DNA of 64,000 nt from an uncultured Bacteroides sp. (GCA_900766005.1 CAAFTU010000082.1:56583-120582), one strand, 5' to 3'. Shown: positions 8,963 to 19,014, numbered from the stretch's first letter. The notes: generated by a model not told the origin, from the sequence alone. Numbers and translations: made by a program.

Positions 8963-9000
8963 AAAAGGGAGTTCATACTTTTACAGCTAAACTCCCTTTT
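8963..9000 (-). terminator. intercistronic hairpin
   Basis: Arms AAAAGGGAGTT (8963-8973) and AACTCCCTTTT (8990-9000) lie between the lipoprotein and nuclease genes. The minus-strand reading ends in CTTTTCTTTTTC. It may attenuate or process the operon transcript before the nuclease gene. Confidence 0.6.
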
Positions 9001-9021
9001 GCTCATTATTAAGAAAATAAT

Positions 9022-10329
9022 TTATTCAGCCTCATCCAATGATTCTAGAACGAAACGACTTTCCTCTTCGCTCCAAACAATCTTTGCCACATAAGAAGCG
9101 GTACCCGTACTAGTATAAATCGAAGAAATAACTTTATAATTAGTCACCTGTCCGTCCACAAAGACTGGTTCCGGATGAACTAATTCGATAAACTTCACAA
9201 GTCCCAATTTTACCTGTTCTATACAATAAGCATCCATCTCTTCATCCGTAGTCAAATTGGCCATTGCTCCGGTTACATCATAATACTTTTTACGCGTATA
9301 TCCTTTTGCATTCCAGTTGCCATAAGCAGAACTTGCGCCATAATAATATTCTCCCTGACCCACTTTCTGAGTATCCAGATAACCTTCATCAAAATTTGCC
9401 GCCACATAATCAACCACAAGCTGAAAATCTTCTTTCTGCATGGTGATGGTTTCAAACAACAATCCAGAAGGAACAGTACGTTTAAATACCCATTCATTCT
9501 CTTTATAATCGTATTCATCCACTTCTTTGTTTACGATGGTTTCCGATTCATTTCTCATTACCAGCACATTGTCAATCTGCACACTGGTAGTCACCCCATC
9601 AGGAGCCCCTTCATAAACGAAAGCAATATAAATATTCTTACCGGCAAATTCATCCAGTTTCATACTTCCTGCCCTCGCCATAGAGCCATAGCCTTTAACC
9701 GGTTCCTGAGGAATAGAGAAATTATCTGTTACATCTTCCCATTCCGTATACTTATTGGTAATACTGCCCGAATTACCTTGAAAAGTAGAGGACACATACA
9801 CCTTTAAAGCATCCCCCTTATAATTTCCGATACAGACGTCAAAAGAGAATACATCTCCCACTTCTGCCTTGAATTTCGGTGAGATAATCCATGACTGTAC
9901 TTCACCATCTGCCTTATATGCGGAACATTCCGTATAAACATTATTACTATATGCCTTATCATACCAAGGTGCTGTTCCTTTTACAGAATAATTCAACCAT
10001 CCAGCCACATCCGTAGCTTCCTTATCTACGACATTACGTTCAAAATCTTGCTCCAATACCGGCACTTCTTTGATTTCAGTGGTTTCCTGCATATAACTTA
10101 CAGAAGCAAACGAACCATTGTCACAGGTATAATATTTCTGGGTGAGCCATGGAATAATAACATCCTTGGCACTTTCTGTTTCTTTGAAAGTTTTCTCTGT
10201 ATATTCTACAGTATATTTCTGGACATTACTTTGGTCTGTTTCATCAAAACCTTCAAAATATTTTTCATTATAATCACAAGCAGTCATTAACGAAGCGGCT
10301 GCCAGCACCATCCATATATTTTTCTTCAT
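9022..10329 (-). CDS. surface lipoprotein with choice-of-anchor-J-like domain
   Basis: Secreted lipoprotein (lipobox MTAC) of 435 residues. The middle, roughly residues 90-265, has the jelly-roll pattern of choice-of-anchor J domains: EQDFE, then WIISPKF, FSFDV and a late FVYEGAPDG-IDNVLV segment. The C-terminal third resembles a separate small domain rich in Tyr. It is placed 26 bp after a TonB receptor, where SusD-like proteins usually lie, but has no SusD features. It probably binds the receptor's substrate on the surface; that is inference from position. Confidence 0.75.
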   Translation of the reverse strand: MKKNIWMVLAAASLMTACDYNEKYFEGFDETDQSNVQKYTVEYTEKTFKETESAKDVIIPWLTQKYYTCDNGSFASVSYMQETTEIKEVPVLEQDFERNVVDKEATDVAGWLNYSVKGTAPWYDKAYSNNVYTECSAYKADGEVQSWIISPKFKAEVGDVFSFDVCIGNYKGDALKVYVSSTFQGNSGSITNKYTEWEDVTDNFSIPQEPVKGYGSMARAGSMKLDEFAGKNIYIAFVYEGAPDGVTTSVQIDNVLVMRNESETIVNKEVDEYDYKENEWVFKRTVPSGLLFETITMQKEDFQLVVDYVAANFDEGYLDTQKVGQGEYYYGASSAYGNWNAKGYTRKKYYDVTGAMANLTTDEEMDAYCIEQVKLGLVKFIELVHPEPVFVDGQVTNYKVISSIYTSTGTASYVAKIVWSEEESRFVLESLDEAE

Positions 10330-10355
10330 ATTCTAAAATTCTTTAGGCTTTGAGT

Positions 10356-13103
10356 TTAAAAATTAAGTTTCAATTTCAAGTTGTATGTACGACCGAATCC
10401 ATAGAAGATGCCATAAGCAGTTTGCCAGTCATGATTTGAACCATCTGTAGCATCAGAAATATATTCCTGATCGAACAAATTGTTCACAACTCCTGAAAGA
10501 ATAGCGTTTACCCCACCTATCTTAAATCTATAACTTGCATTTAAATCACATACATACGCTGAAGGAATACGCCATGGGGAATCATACACCAACGTCTTGT
10601 TGATATTATATGTCAAATCAGAAGATTCAATAGCCCAGTCAGAATAATTACGTCCATAGAACACACAATCGAAACCTACGCGTAATGCCTTTGATATCTT
10701 TGCCGTAGCACCCAGTGAGGCTGTGGTTTGCGCGGAGCCTCCTACTCTGACACCATCCAAATCCAATGCAACAGAAGCATGGTCAGGAGCCATAATACCA
10801 GTAGCCTCTACAAATTTTCCATTTTCATAAGCCAAAGGCTGTCCCAATGAATTGTAAAAATATCCTTTCGGCGTGCTGCTCCAGCGCCAATTTCCAATAG
10901 AGAACATACCGTTAATATCCAACCATCTGAAAGGTCTTGCCACAAAGTCCAGTTCAATTCCTTGGTGAGTGGCATCGACCCCCTGCATATTGATAGTGGC
11001 ACGATCCACCTGATTGCCTTTCTCATCTTCAATATTCACAGATGCGGCATTGGTCTTGTCAAACCACTGGGTATGATATACATTCAGATTAGCAGTGAAA
11101 TAAGGAGAACGGAATCCATAGCCTAATTCAAAAGAAAAAATCTTTTCGTTTACAGCATCCGGATTAGTAGCATTACTAGTTGCACTCTGTAAGAAAGCGC
11201 CACCTGAGAAGAAAGGAGCACGACTGATGTAACCTACATTTGCAAATACATTATGATATTCGTTCAGATTATAGTTGGCACCACCTTTCACTGTATAGCC
11301 TATAAAATTCACCGTTTCCGATTCGGCATGCTGCTTGTCATAATAAAAGCGGTCATATCTCCAATATCCGGTATTGGAAATTGAACCTGCAAGAAACGCA
11401 CTCAATTTATCTTTATTGTACTCAGCTTGTGCAAATACTCCTTCTGACATAGCATAGCCATCATAATCACGATATACCACATCTCCCACCTGTAATTTTT
11501 TCTTCACATATTCCGGAGTTCCTGCCAAGGCATTGTTCACCGCTTTCACCTTCTCTCGGCTTTCATCCAAGAAATATTTGCCGCCATACAAATCACTCAA
11601 TTCATTAGTATGCGTACCTTTATAATAACGGAAATCTATACCTCCGTAAAAATCAATGTAATCACCAAATTTTGTCGTATATGTAGACAACAAGCCATAC
11701 CAGTTGTGTTCGTTGATACTTTTTGACATAGCCATCATAGAACCGTTATCACTGGCTTCATTCATATCATAAATCTGGTCATAAGCAAATGTACCGTCTG
11801 AATTTCGGAAATAAGTATTCAAGTTTCCTTTATAAGAGCCATACCACATATTACGATAAGTAGTACCATTGGCATCTTTCTTATATCCTTGTCCCGCATT
11901 ACCATATCCGCGGCCAATGGAAACATATGCCGCTGTGCTCAATGATGATTTTTCATTAATTTGCCATTGATGGTTCAATGAAAGCTGCGGCTTGTGATAT
12001 TCATTGTGCGAAGCAGACATACGCTCACCGTTAGGGCCGAATCCATAAGTAGGATTATAGCGATACGGACTCTTGTCACCCATATAATTTTTCACTGCCT
12101 GCCATCCTTTGATGCTTAAACCGTCTTTATTACTGCGCTGGTTATGCCATTGGGGTGATCCGAATGCAGTAAATGAAATCTGGTGTGCATCATTGATACG
12201 TTTGGCTATGTTTACAAAATAATTATAAGCAGAGAATTCGGTCCCTTGTATATATCCGTCTCCCCAAGTCTTTCCACCAAGTAAAGTCAATGCCCATCCA
12301 TCTTTGGACATACCTGTAGAAACATGGAACAGAAGCTTGTTATAGCCGTCATTCCCCATTGCATAAGAGATAGAACCACCTTTTTTCTGATCAATGGTAC
12401 GGGTAACAATATTGATAGAGCCACCTACCGAAGGAGCAGACACCTTCGAAGCGCCCAAACCTCGCTGAGTCTGCATGCTACGTGTCACATCCGACAGTCC
12501 TGCCCAGTTACTCCAGTACAAGCCTCCCCATTCCATATCATTCATTGGAATACCGTTTACCATAACAGCGATATTTTCGCTCTTGAAACCACGCATGTTG
12601 ATTTTTGAATCACCGTATGCACCACCTTGCTTGGTAGCATATACACCCGGAGTTGATTTTAATATCTCAGGGAATTCCTGTGTACCTAATTTTTCTTCTA
12701 TAAATTCCGGAGCCAAAGTTGTTACAGCCACCGGAGTCTTACGGGCTACAGCAATAGAAGAAGTTATCACAACATCCCCTAAAGTCTTTGCATCCAGTGA
12801 TAAAGCAATAGTTCCCAAATCAACATTGCCCTTTTGAGTAACCTTCATTGTTTTGTCCTGATACCCCAAGTATTTAAACTCAAGAGTAGCCTTAGAAGAG
12901 GTAAGTTTCAACACAAAGTTACCGTCAATATCCGTTACAGTACCCAGTGTCGTACCGCTGACCGATACAGTGGCACCAATCAATGGCTCATTGTTCTCGG
13001 CATCTACTACTTTACCTTTTACTGTTCCTTGCGCAACAGCCGTAGCAGTGAAACAGATTGTCAGAACTGCCAACAGGAGGAAATGCTTTAGATGATTTCT
13101 CAT
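10356..13103 (-). CDS. TonB-dependent receptor of the nuclease locus
   Basis: Outer-membrane active transporter of 915 residues. After a signal peptide (AVAQ) comes a carboxypeptidase-like domain (GTVKGKVVDAENNEPLIGA, to about residue 100). Next are a plug domain with VNGIPMNDMEWGGLYW and GGSINIVTR, and a beta-barrel ending in an aromatic residue (KLNF). First gene of the operon with a lipoprotein and an extracellular nuclease. Substrate prediction of nucleic acid or nucleotides rests only on these neighbours. Its -7 box is at 13159-13166. Confidence 0.92.
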   Translation of the reverse strand: MRNHLKHFLLLAVLTICFTATAVAQGTVKGKVVDAENNEPLIGATVSVSGTTLGTVTDIDGNFVLKLTSSKATLEFKYLGYQDKTMKVTQKGNVDLGTIALSLDAKTLGDVVITSSIAVARKTPVAVTTLAPEFIEEKLGTQEFPEILKSTPGVYATKQGGAYGDSKINMRGFKSENIAVMVNGIPMNDMEWGGLYWSNWAGLSDVTRSMQTQRGLGASKVSAPSVGGSINIVTRTIDQKKGGSISYAMGNDGYNKLLFHVSTGMSKDGWALTLLGGKTWGDGYIQGTEFSAYNYFVNIAKRINDAHQISFTAFGSPQWHNQRSNKDGLSIKGWQAVKNYMGDKSPYRYNPTYGFGPNGERMSASHNEYHKPQLSLNHQWQINEKSSLSTAAYVSIGRGYGNAGQGYKKDANGTTYRNMWYGSYKGNLNTYFRNSDGTFAYDQIYDMNEASDNGSMMAMSKSINEHNWYGLLSTYTTKFGDYIDFYGGIDFRYYKGTHTNELSDLYGGKYFLDESREKVKAVNNALAGTPEYVKKKLQVGDVVYRDYDGYAMSEGVFAQAEYNKDKLSAFLAGSISNTGYWRYDRFYYDKQHAESETVNFIGYTVKGGANYNLNEYHNVFANVGYISRAPFFSGGAFLQSATSNATNPDAVNEKIFSFELGYGFRSPYFTANLNVYHTQWFDKTNAASVNIEDEKGNQVDRATINMQGVDATHQGIELDFVARPFRWLDINGMFSIGNWRWSSTPKGYFYNSLGQPLAYENGKFVEATGIMAPDHASVALDLDGVRVGGSAQTTASLGATAKISKALRVGFDCVFYGRNYSDWAIESSDLTYNINKTLVYDSPWRIPSAYVCDLNASYRFKIGGVNAILSGVVNNLFDQEYISDATDGSNHDWQTAYGIFYGFGRTYNLKLKLNF

Positions 13104-13158
13104 AATTTTGTCTTTGATTTAAATTAATTAGTTAGTATTTCATTCCCAATAGGAAAGA

Positions 13159-13166
13159 CAAAGATA
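13159..13166 (-). promoter_or_regulatory. -7 box of the TonB receptor-nuclease operon
   Basis: TATCTTTG on the minus strand, 55 bp before the receptor start. No TTTG -33 element is seen at the right distance. Confidence 0.55.
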
Positions 13167-13507
13167 AAAATTTAATTCATATAAATTGAATTTATATTAG
13201 ATTATTTAAACGAAAAGGGTACTTTTTAGGCGGAATATGACAATTATGTTAAGAAAAGAACAAAAAGCCGCCTCAAAAGAGGGGAAAACTGTCCGGAAAT
13301 TCCAGAGCAACTGCCACATATTACTGTAGAAAGAAGGGCAAATGGAAACCGCCGGAACTATTTTCAGCATACCTTATTCCCAAAGCCGTATCCACTGATC
13401 CGGACAAATCCGGCCCGCCCCTACGACAAAACGACAGGTCACTTTCATTCAGGCTCTCTCACTTTCAAAATGACAGAGCAAAAAGAAAACGAAAGAATGT
13501 GCATACA

Positions 13508-13539
13508 AAAAGAGGCGCACCTTCATGGGTACGCCTCTC
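13508..13539 (-). terminator. terminator of the Oar-like receptor gene
   Basis: On the minus strand the stem AGAGGCG/CGCCTCT, extended by GTACCC with GGTGC, is followed by TTTTTG. It sits 40 bp after the stop at 13578. Confidence 0.85.
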
Positions 13540-13577
13540 TATCCTGTTCCTGTATTGTCTGATACAGGCTATTTCAT

Positions 13578-16500
13578 TTAGTTAAAGATATAACGGACAC
13601 TGAACTGTATGGAATACGTAGAATTGAAACTGTTCAGATTGGAATACGTATCAGTCAGTTTCTTTCCTCCGTTCTTCTGGAACTGGTAAGCGCCGCCCTT
13701 ATAGCTCAACAAGGAAGTATTGTTCACCGTCTTATAAATTCCCCAGTCGCTGTTCAGCAAGTTCAGGAAGTTCTTGATATCCACTCCGAACTGCAAGGTA
13801 TTGCGCTTGCCCCCTACATTGAGGAAGAAATCCTGATTGAACTTCAAATCCAGCTGATGATGCCAGGGCATGATGGCTCCTCCGCGTTCGGCATACTTGC
13901 CTTTACGGCCTTTCAGATAACTGTCCTCATTAATGTAAGCCCAGAAATCATCGCGCTGCTCCTTGGCAGAATAAGTCACCTCACCCGTCTTGCTGTCAGT
14001 ATAATCGGCAAAGTTCCACTTATCCAGCGCCTCGCGGGATGCCGGAATGTACAGCAAGTTGTTTGAGCCGTAATCGCCTACAATATTTCCGGTGAATGTA
14101 TAGGAATAACGGGCGGCGGAATATCCTCCGGCATAGCCCATGTTCATACCCTCATAAATCAAAGACAAGGAGGAAGCGAAATTCTTGGCGTATTTAATAC
14201 GGTAAGCGGCGGAAGCCAGCACACGGTTGGGCGATACATACGTACCATAGCCGGTCTCCGTGTCATTATTTCCGTTGACAGAGTAACGGTTGTTGTAATA
14301 AGCCGAGTTCACCTGGTCGCCGATGCCGTCGCCATACGACTTGGCATAAGAACGGGTGTAGGAAGCGGAAAGATGCAGGCCGAAATCAAATGTCTTGGCC
14401 AGTGAGGCGGTGAGTGAGTAATAATAAGCGCTGTTTCCCGCATTGGTGATATAATAAGCATCCGTCTTGTTCGCATTGGAGTACTCAAACATTCTGCGGA
14501 CATCACCCGGAGCTATCTCCTGCTCTCCTTTAAACTTACGTCCCAAATTGGTCACTGTAGCCGGATTGAACTCTTTACTGAAAATACCTTCCAACGTAAA
14601 GTCAATGTCTCCGGGAAGTTTTGCATCAAAAGCCAATGATGACTTCCAGGTGGCATTCATCTTCAAGTCGCGGTCAATGATGGTGGCTCCGGAAGGTGCG
14701 GCAGGATCGGTAGCCGCCGGAAGGTTCAAGTTAGGATCTTTCAACATATCAGCCACGCTGGTGTGGAAACTCGGTTGTCCGTACTTAGCGTCCTTCTGCT
14801 CGTTATAATAATAGGTGCTTTGTCCGCAATTGGCATTACCTACTGCCGAAACCAGCCATACGAACGGCAGACGGCCGATGAAGTAACCGCTACCGCCGCG
14901 CAATACATACTTACGCTCGCCTGTAAGGTCCCAGTTGAAGCCGATACGGGGGGAGGCGGTCAGCTGGTAGGATGAAGGCAACTGGTCTGTGGCGTAATGA
15001 TATCCGTCAAAGTCAATCTGTGCGAAATTCTTGTTATAGTTGTTCTTCAGCTCCGGATAAATGGGCAGTTCGAAACGCACCCCGGCAGTCAGTCTGAAGT
15101 TGTCTGTGATATTCATCTGGTCCTGCAGATAGAAAGAAAGCTGCTGGTACTTCATGTTCGCCAGGAACTGGGAACCGTCCCCGGTGTTGGAATAAGTGAC
15201 ACCGAAAGCAGCCGGAGCTCTGTTGTTCACAAAATCATCCCAAGAGGAATAGACATAATAACCGCTACCCGCCTGCATGAATCCGTTCACTGCCTTATTG
15301 GACTCAAACTGGATACCGCCCATAAAGTTATGGATACCGCTGGAGAAATTGAATTCATCGGTAATGACAAAGGTCTTCACCTGGCGCAAGTTCCCTTCTG
15401 TAAAGGGGTCCGGACCGAATGAGGCGTACAGCGAGCCTTGATCAAGGATGTCCACCGTAGGGAATGTCCCCCCTTCGTATGTACGCGGTTCGTTCTGATA
15501 AGAATAAGTGAAACGCAGGGCGTTATTGATAGCCCCCCATTTTGAATTCCATTCGGAAGCGATGGAGGTGAAGTTCTGTTCCTGCATATAGCGTGAGCTT
15601 TCAAAGTACAGACCGGTGTTTGCTGTACGGCCCGAACTGCTCTTGCCCGCACTGCCGTCTACTCCACCCGGATAGATGATTGAATCCTTAAACGGAGTGG
15701 TGGAAGAGGAAGGGTTAGAGGAATACTTGGAATGGGTATGGGTGAAACGGAAATTAATCTTGTTGTTGTTGTTGATGTTCCAGTCCAGACGGCCCATGAT
15801 CTTGTAAGAAGGGGTTTCCAAAGAGTATCCTTGATAACGTCCCGGATTATAGTTGTATTTTTCCGACAGGTATTGGCTGATGTTGTTCATCCCCACAAAG
15901 GTACGGCCGCCTACCGTTGTGGTGTTCTCGAACGGACGGTGCACGATGCCGTTGGTGCTCCATTCGTCATTGGCGCCGCTACGCGCTATGCCCGACGGAC
16001 CTGCCTGCACATTATCCTGATATTCGCCGTTCACGAAGAAGAATAACTTGTTTTTAATGATCGCACCTCCCAAAGAAGCTCCGTAGGTGGTACTGTGGTC
16101 ACGGTTGCGGGTCAGCTCATAGTCCTCTACCTTATTACCGGTAAGGTGGGTATTGGAAGTATACATATAGGCTGTACCTTTGAACTCATTCGTACCACTC
16201 TTTGTCACGGCGTTGATGGCACCTCCTGTAAACCCGCTCTGACGGACATCAAAGGGAGTGGTGGAAACGGAAATCTGTTCCAATGCATCCAGAGAGATAG
16301 GCGAACCGCCTGCCGGCAAGTTCGAGCCGATACCGAAGGCATTATTGAAAGCGGCTCCGTCCACAGTGACATAAGACTGGCGGTAGTTACCTCCACCCAC
16401 TGAGAAACCGCTACCGATATTGGCTCCCTGAGGGGTCAGGCGCATGATATCGTTCATGCTGCGGCTCACCGTAGGCACTTCCGACATTCTGGCCGCATCG

Positions 16501-16919
16501 ACATTGGTCACCGCTCCGGCGCGGTCAGACTTCATATTGCTGCTCTTGGAAGCGGTTATCACTACTTCATCCAGCAGTTCGGTAGACTCCTTCAAGTTCG
16601 CATCCAATACGTAATTCTCTCCCAACTGGAGATTGATGCTCTTGTAAACCACTGATTGATAACCTACATAAGAAACTTCTACTTTGTAAGGGCCGCCGGC
16701 ACGCATGCCCTGGATGGAATAACGGCCGTCCACATTGGTAATGGCCCCATAATGGGTGCCGGACGGCTCATGAATAGCCTGAATCGTCGCGCCGATAATG
16801 GCTTCATTGCTTTGATCGACCACCTTTCCACTCATTGACGAGGTAGTGACCTGAGCGTTAACAGTAGCAGCGATTACCAACATAACCACCGCAAAAAAAG
16901 ATCGCATTCTTTTTACCAT
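13578..16919 (-). CDS. Oar-like TonB-dependent receptor
   Basis: Large outer-membrane protein of 1113 residues. It has a signal peptide (VNAQV), a carboxypeptidase-like beta-sandwich (SGKVVDQSNEAIIGA, about residues 28-115), a plug region with LDEVVITASKSSN and GGAINAVTKSGTNEF, and a long barrel ending RYIFN. This arrangement matches the Oar-like/carboxypeptidase-regulatory receptor group, which has no SusD partner, and none is encoded here. Its substrate is unknown; some family members are linked to protein or peptide uptake and to adhesion. It is a single gene with its own promoter (16967-16996) and terminator. Confidence 0.9.
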   Translation of the reverse strand: MVKRMRSFFAVVMLVIAATVNAQVTTSSMSGKVVDQSNEAIIGATIQAIHEPSGTHYGAITNVDGRYSIQGMRAGGPYKVEVSYVGYQSVVYKSINLQLGENYVLDANLKESTELLDEVVITASKSSNMKSDRAGAVTNVDAARMSEVPTVSRSMNDIMRLTPQGANIGSGFSVGGGNYRQSYVTVDGAAFNNAFGIGSNLPAGGSPISLDALEQISVSTTPFDVRQSGFTGGAINAVTKSGTNEFKGTAYMYTSNTHLTGNKVEDYELTRNRDHSTTYGASLGGAIIKNKLFFFVNGEYQDNVQAGPSGIARSGANDEWSTNGIVHRPFENTTTVGGRTFVGMNNISQYLSEKYNYNPGRYQGYSLETPSYKIMGRLDWNINNNNKINFRFTHTHSKYSSNPSSSTTPFKDSIIYPGGVDGSAGKSSSGRTANTGLYFESSRYMQEQNFTSIASEWNSKWGAINNALRFTYSYQNEPRTYEGGTFPTVDILDQGSLYASFGPDPFTEGNLRQVKTFVITDEFNFSSGIHNFMGGIQFESNKAVNGFMQAGSGYYVYSSWDDFVNNRAPAAFGVTYSNTGDGSQFLANMKYQQLSFYLQDQMNITDNFRLTAGVRFELPIYPELKNNYNKNFAQIDFDGYHYATDQLPSSYQLTASPRIGFNWDLTGERKYVLRGGSGYFIGRLPFVWLVSAVGNANCGQSTYYYNEQKDAKYGQPSFHTSVADMLKDPNLNLPAATDPAAPSGATIIDRDLKMNATWKSSLAFDAKLPGDIDFTLEGIFSKEFNPATVTNLGRKFKGEQEIAPGDVRRMFEYSNANKTDAYYITNAGNSAYYYSLTASLAKTFDFGLHLSASYTRSYAKSYGDGIGDQVNSAYYNNRYSVNGNNDTETGYGTYVSPNRVLASAAYRIKYAKNFASSLSLIYEGMNMGYAGGYSAARYSYTFTGNIVGDYGSNNLLYIPASREALDKWNFADYTDSKTGEVTYSAKEQRDDFWAYINEDSYLKGRKGKYAERGGAIMPWHHQLDLKFNQDFFLNVGGKRNTLQFGVDIKNFLNLLNSDWGIYKTVNNTSLLSYKGGAYQFQKNGGKKLTDTYSNLNSFNSTYSIQFSVRYIFN

Positions 16920-16966
16920 AAACTTTTTATTAATTAATATTATAATTAATGTCTTAAAAGACGTTG

Positions 16967-16996
16967 CAAAGATAGCTAATAGAAACGATATACAAA
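16967..16996 (-). promoter_or_regulatory. promoter of the Oar-like receptor
   Basis: Minus-strand TTTG at 16993-16996, an 18-bp spacer and TATCTTTG at 16967-16974. Both Bacteroides boxes are present, 48 bp before the start codon. Confidence 0.75.
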
Positions 16997-17145
16997 CTAC
17001 AAATCGGTTACAATTTACAGTGGCAGGTCTATAGAAAGAGAATTTATAGTTTTATGGTGAACCACATTCATCCTGCCGGATGACCCCGGGACACGGGCCG
17101 ACGGGAATTCCATGCGGTGCGCGCATAATAAGATAGGTGTATAAT

Positions 17146-17210
17146 AAAAAGGCTCTTAACCTCAAAAACGTCTTTATACTGAGGACGTTGCCATACATTT
17201 CTGACGAGCC
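17146..17210 (-). ncRNA. candidate structured RNA or 3' UTR element
   Basis: On the minus strand GGCTC (17206-17210) pairs with GAGCC (17151-17155). An inner stem of AACGTC/GACGTT (17167-17172, 17184-17189) lies within, and a run of five T follows. It lies after ettA and before the promoter of the next gene. It may be the real ettA terminator, a 3'-UTR RNA or a small independent RNA. The neighbouring 17060-17125 is unusually GC-rich for intergenic DNA here. Confidence 0.3.
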
Positions 17211-17228
17211 GTTGTGTGTATATGCAAA

Positions 17229-17268
17229 CTTACCCAAGAATACGTTACTGTTCGTACACTTGGGTAAG
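17229..17268. terminator. hairpin after ettA
   Basis: Perfect arms CTTACCCAAG and CTTGGGTAAG (17229-17238, 17259-17268) lie 20 bp past the ettA stop. T runs on both sides are short (TTT leftward, ATTTTAT rightward), so it is a modest terminator. Confidence 0.55.
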
Positions 17269-17288
17269 ATTTTATAGACAGGGCGTCA

Positions 17289-18977
17289 TCAGTCTTCCAT
17301 CAGCTTGCGGTAGCGCACCCGTTTCGGCTCCTCATTACCCAAACGCTTCATCTTGTTCTCTTCGTATTCCGAATAGGATCCTTCAAAGAAAAAGACCTCA
17401 CTGTTTCCTTCGAAAGCCAGGATATGGGTACAGATACGGTCCAAGAACCAACGGTCGTGGCTGATCACCACCGCACAGCCCGCAAAATCGTCCAGACCTT
17501 CTTCCAACGCGCGCAGCGTGTTCACGTCAATATCATTGGTAGGCTCGTCCAGCAGCAGCACGTTGCCTTCTTCCTTCAGTGCCATAGCCAGATGCAGGCG
17601 GTTGCGCTCACCACCCGAAAGCATTCCACAAAGTTTCTCCTGATCGGCTCCCGAAAAATTGAAACGGCTGAGGTAGGCACGCGCGTTGATATCCCTGTTT
17701 CCCAGACGGATCAGTTCGTTTCCACCGCTGATCACCTGATAAACGGACTTGGCAGGGTCGATATCTTTATGTTGCTGGTCCACGTATGCCAGTTTCACGG
17801 TCTCCCCTACCTCGAAAGTACCTTTGTCTACGGTTTCCAGTCCCATAATCAAGCGGAACAAGGTAGTCTTTCCGGCACCGTTAGGACCGATTACACCGAC
17901 AATGCCGTTAGGGGGCAGCATGAAATTCAGGTTATCGAACAACAGCTTGTCACCATAAGCTTTCGCCACTCCTTTGGCCTCGATCACCTTGTTTCCCAAA
18001 CGGGGACCGTTCGGGATGAAGATTTCCAGTTTCTCTTCCTTTTCTTTCACATCCTCATTCAACAATTTGTCGTAAGAGTTCAGACGGGCCTTTCCTTTTG
18101 CCTGACGGGCTTTGGGAGCCATGCGCACCCAATCCAGCTCGCGTTCCAAGGTCTTGCGGCGTTTGCTTGCCACTTTCTCTTCCATCTCCATGCGTTTGGT
18201 CTTCTGTTCCAGCCAGCTGGAGTAATTTCCTTTCCAGGGAATTCCTTCGCCACGGTCCAGTTCCAGAATCCATCCGGCTACATGGTCCAGGAAGTAACGG
18301 TCGTGGGTTACGGCAATCACCGTACCTTCATATTGCTGCAAATGCTGTTCCAGCCAGTCGATACTTTCCGCATCCAAATGGTTGGTAGGCTCGTCCAGCA
18401 ACAGGATATCCGGCTTCTGCAACAGCAGGCGGCACAATGCCACACGGCGGCGCTCACCTCCCGAGAGATTCTTCACCGGCTGGTCTTCGGGCGGACAGCG
18501 CAACGCATCCATGGCGCGTTCCAGCTTGCTGTCCAGATTCCATGCGTCCGTAGCGTCAATGATGTCCTGCAACTCTGCCTGACGGGCAAAGAGCGCATCC
18601 ATCTTTTCAGAATCCTCATAGTATTCGGGAAGCCCGAACTTATTGTTTATTTCTTCGTATTCCGCCAGTGTGTCCACGATGCTCTGCACTCCTTCCATCA
18701 CCACCTCTTTCACTGTCTTTTCATCATCCAGATGCGGTTCCTGTGCCAGATAGCCTACAGAGTAGCCCGGCGAGAACACCACTTCTCCCTGATAACTTTT
18801 CTCCAGTCCGGCAATGATTTTCATCAGTGTTGATTTACCCGAACCGTTCAGACCGATGATACCGATCTTAGCACCGTAAAAAAAGGATAGGTAGATGTCC
18901 TTCAATACCTGTTTGTTCGCCTGGAAGGCTTTGCTTACGCCCACCATCGAAAAGATAATCTTTTTGTCGTCTGCCAT
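17289..18977 (-). CDS. ettA: energy-dependent translational throttle protein EttA (ABC-F)
   Basis: Cytoplasmic ABC-F ATPase that binds the ribosomal E site and gates early elongation according to energy state. Two ABC domains are present: Walker A GLNGSGKST (residues 42-50) with LSGGERRRVALCRLLL and DEPTNHLD, then GPNGAGKTT with LSGGERNRLHLAMAL and DEPTNDID. The linker between them (around residues 240-310) holds the P-site-tRNA-interaction motif region, with EKVASKRRKTLERELDWVR. Its length of 562 matches EttA. It lies 37 bp after an MFS gene on the same strand and may be co-transcribed with panB. Confidence 0.95.
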   Translation of the reverse strand: MADDKKIIFSMVGVSKAFQANKQVLKDIYLSFFYGAKIGIIGLNGSGKSTLMKIIAGLEKSYQGEVVFSPGYSVGYLAQEPHLDDEKTVKEVVMEGVQSIVDTLAEYEEINNKFGLPEYYEDSEKMDALFARQAELQDIIDATDAWNLDSKLERAMDALRCPPEDQPVKNLSGGERRRVALCRLLLQKPDILLLDEPTNHLDAESIDWLEQHLQQYEGTVIAVTHDRYFLDHVAGWILELDRGEGIPWKGNYSSWLEQKTKRMEMEEKVASKRRKTLERELDWVRMAPKARQAKGKARLNSYDKLLNEDVKEKEEKLEIFIPNGPRLGNKVIEAKGVAKAYGDKLLFDNLNFMLPPNGIVGVIGPNGAGKTTLFRLIMGLETVDKGTFEVGETVKLAYVDQQHKDIDPAKSVYQVISGGNELIRLGNRDINARAYLSRFNFSGADQEKLCGMLSGGERNRLHLAMALKEEGNVLLLDEPTNDIDVNTLRALEEGLDDFAGCAVVISHDRWFLDRICTHILAFEGNSEVFFFEGSYSEYEENKMKRLGNEEPKRVRYRKLMED

Positions 18978-19014
18978 ATTCTTTATATTATTAATTTATG
19001 TAAGTTGCCATATT

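Larger units (their letters stand above)
13104..13577. other. intergenic stretch between two TonB receptor genes
   Basis: 474 bp. It holds the promoter of the left receptor (13159-13166) and the terminator of the right one (13508-13539). Between them (about 13200-13500) I see no coding potential or clear structure. Confidence 0.5.

Noticed and set aside
17424..18833. Long open frame antisense to ettA
   Set aside because: It is the mirror of a well-conserved ABC-F gene with biased codons; its translation has no domain features.
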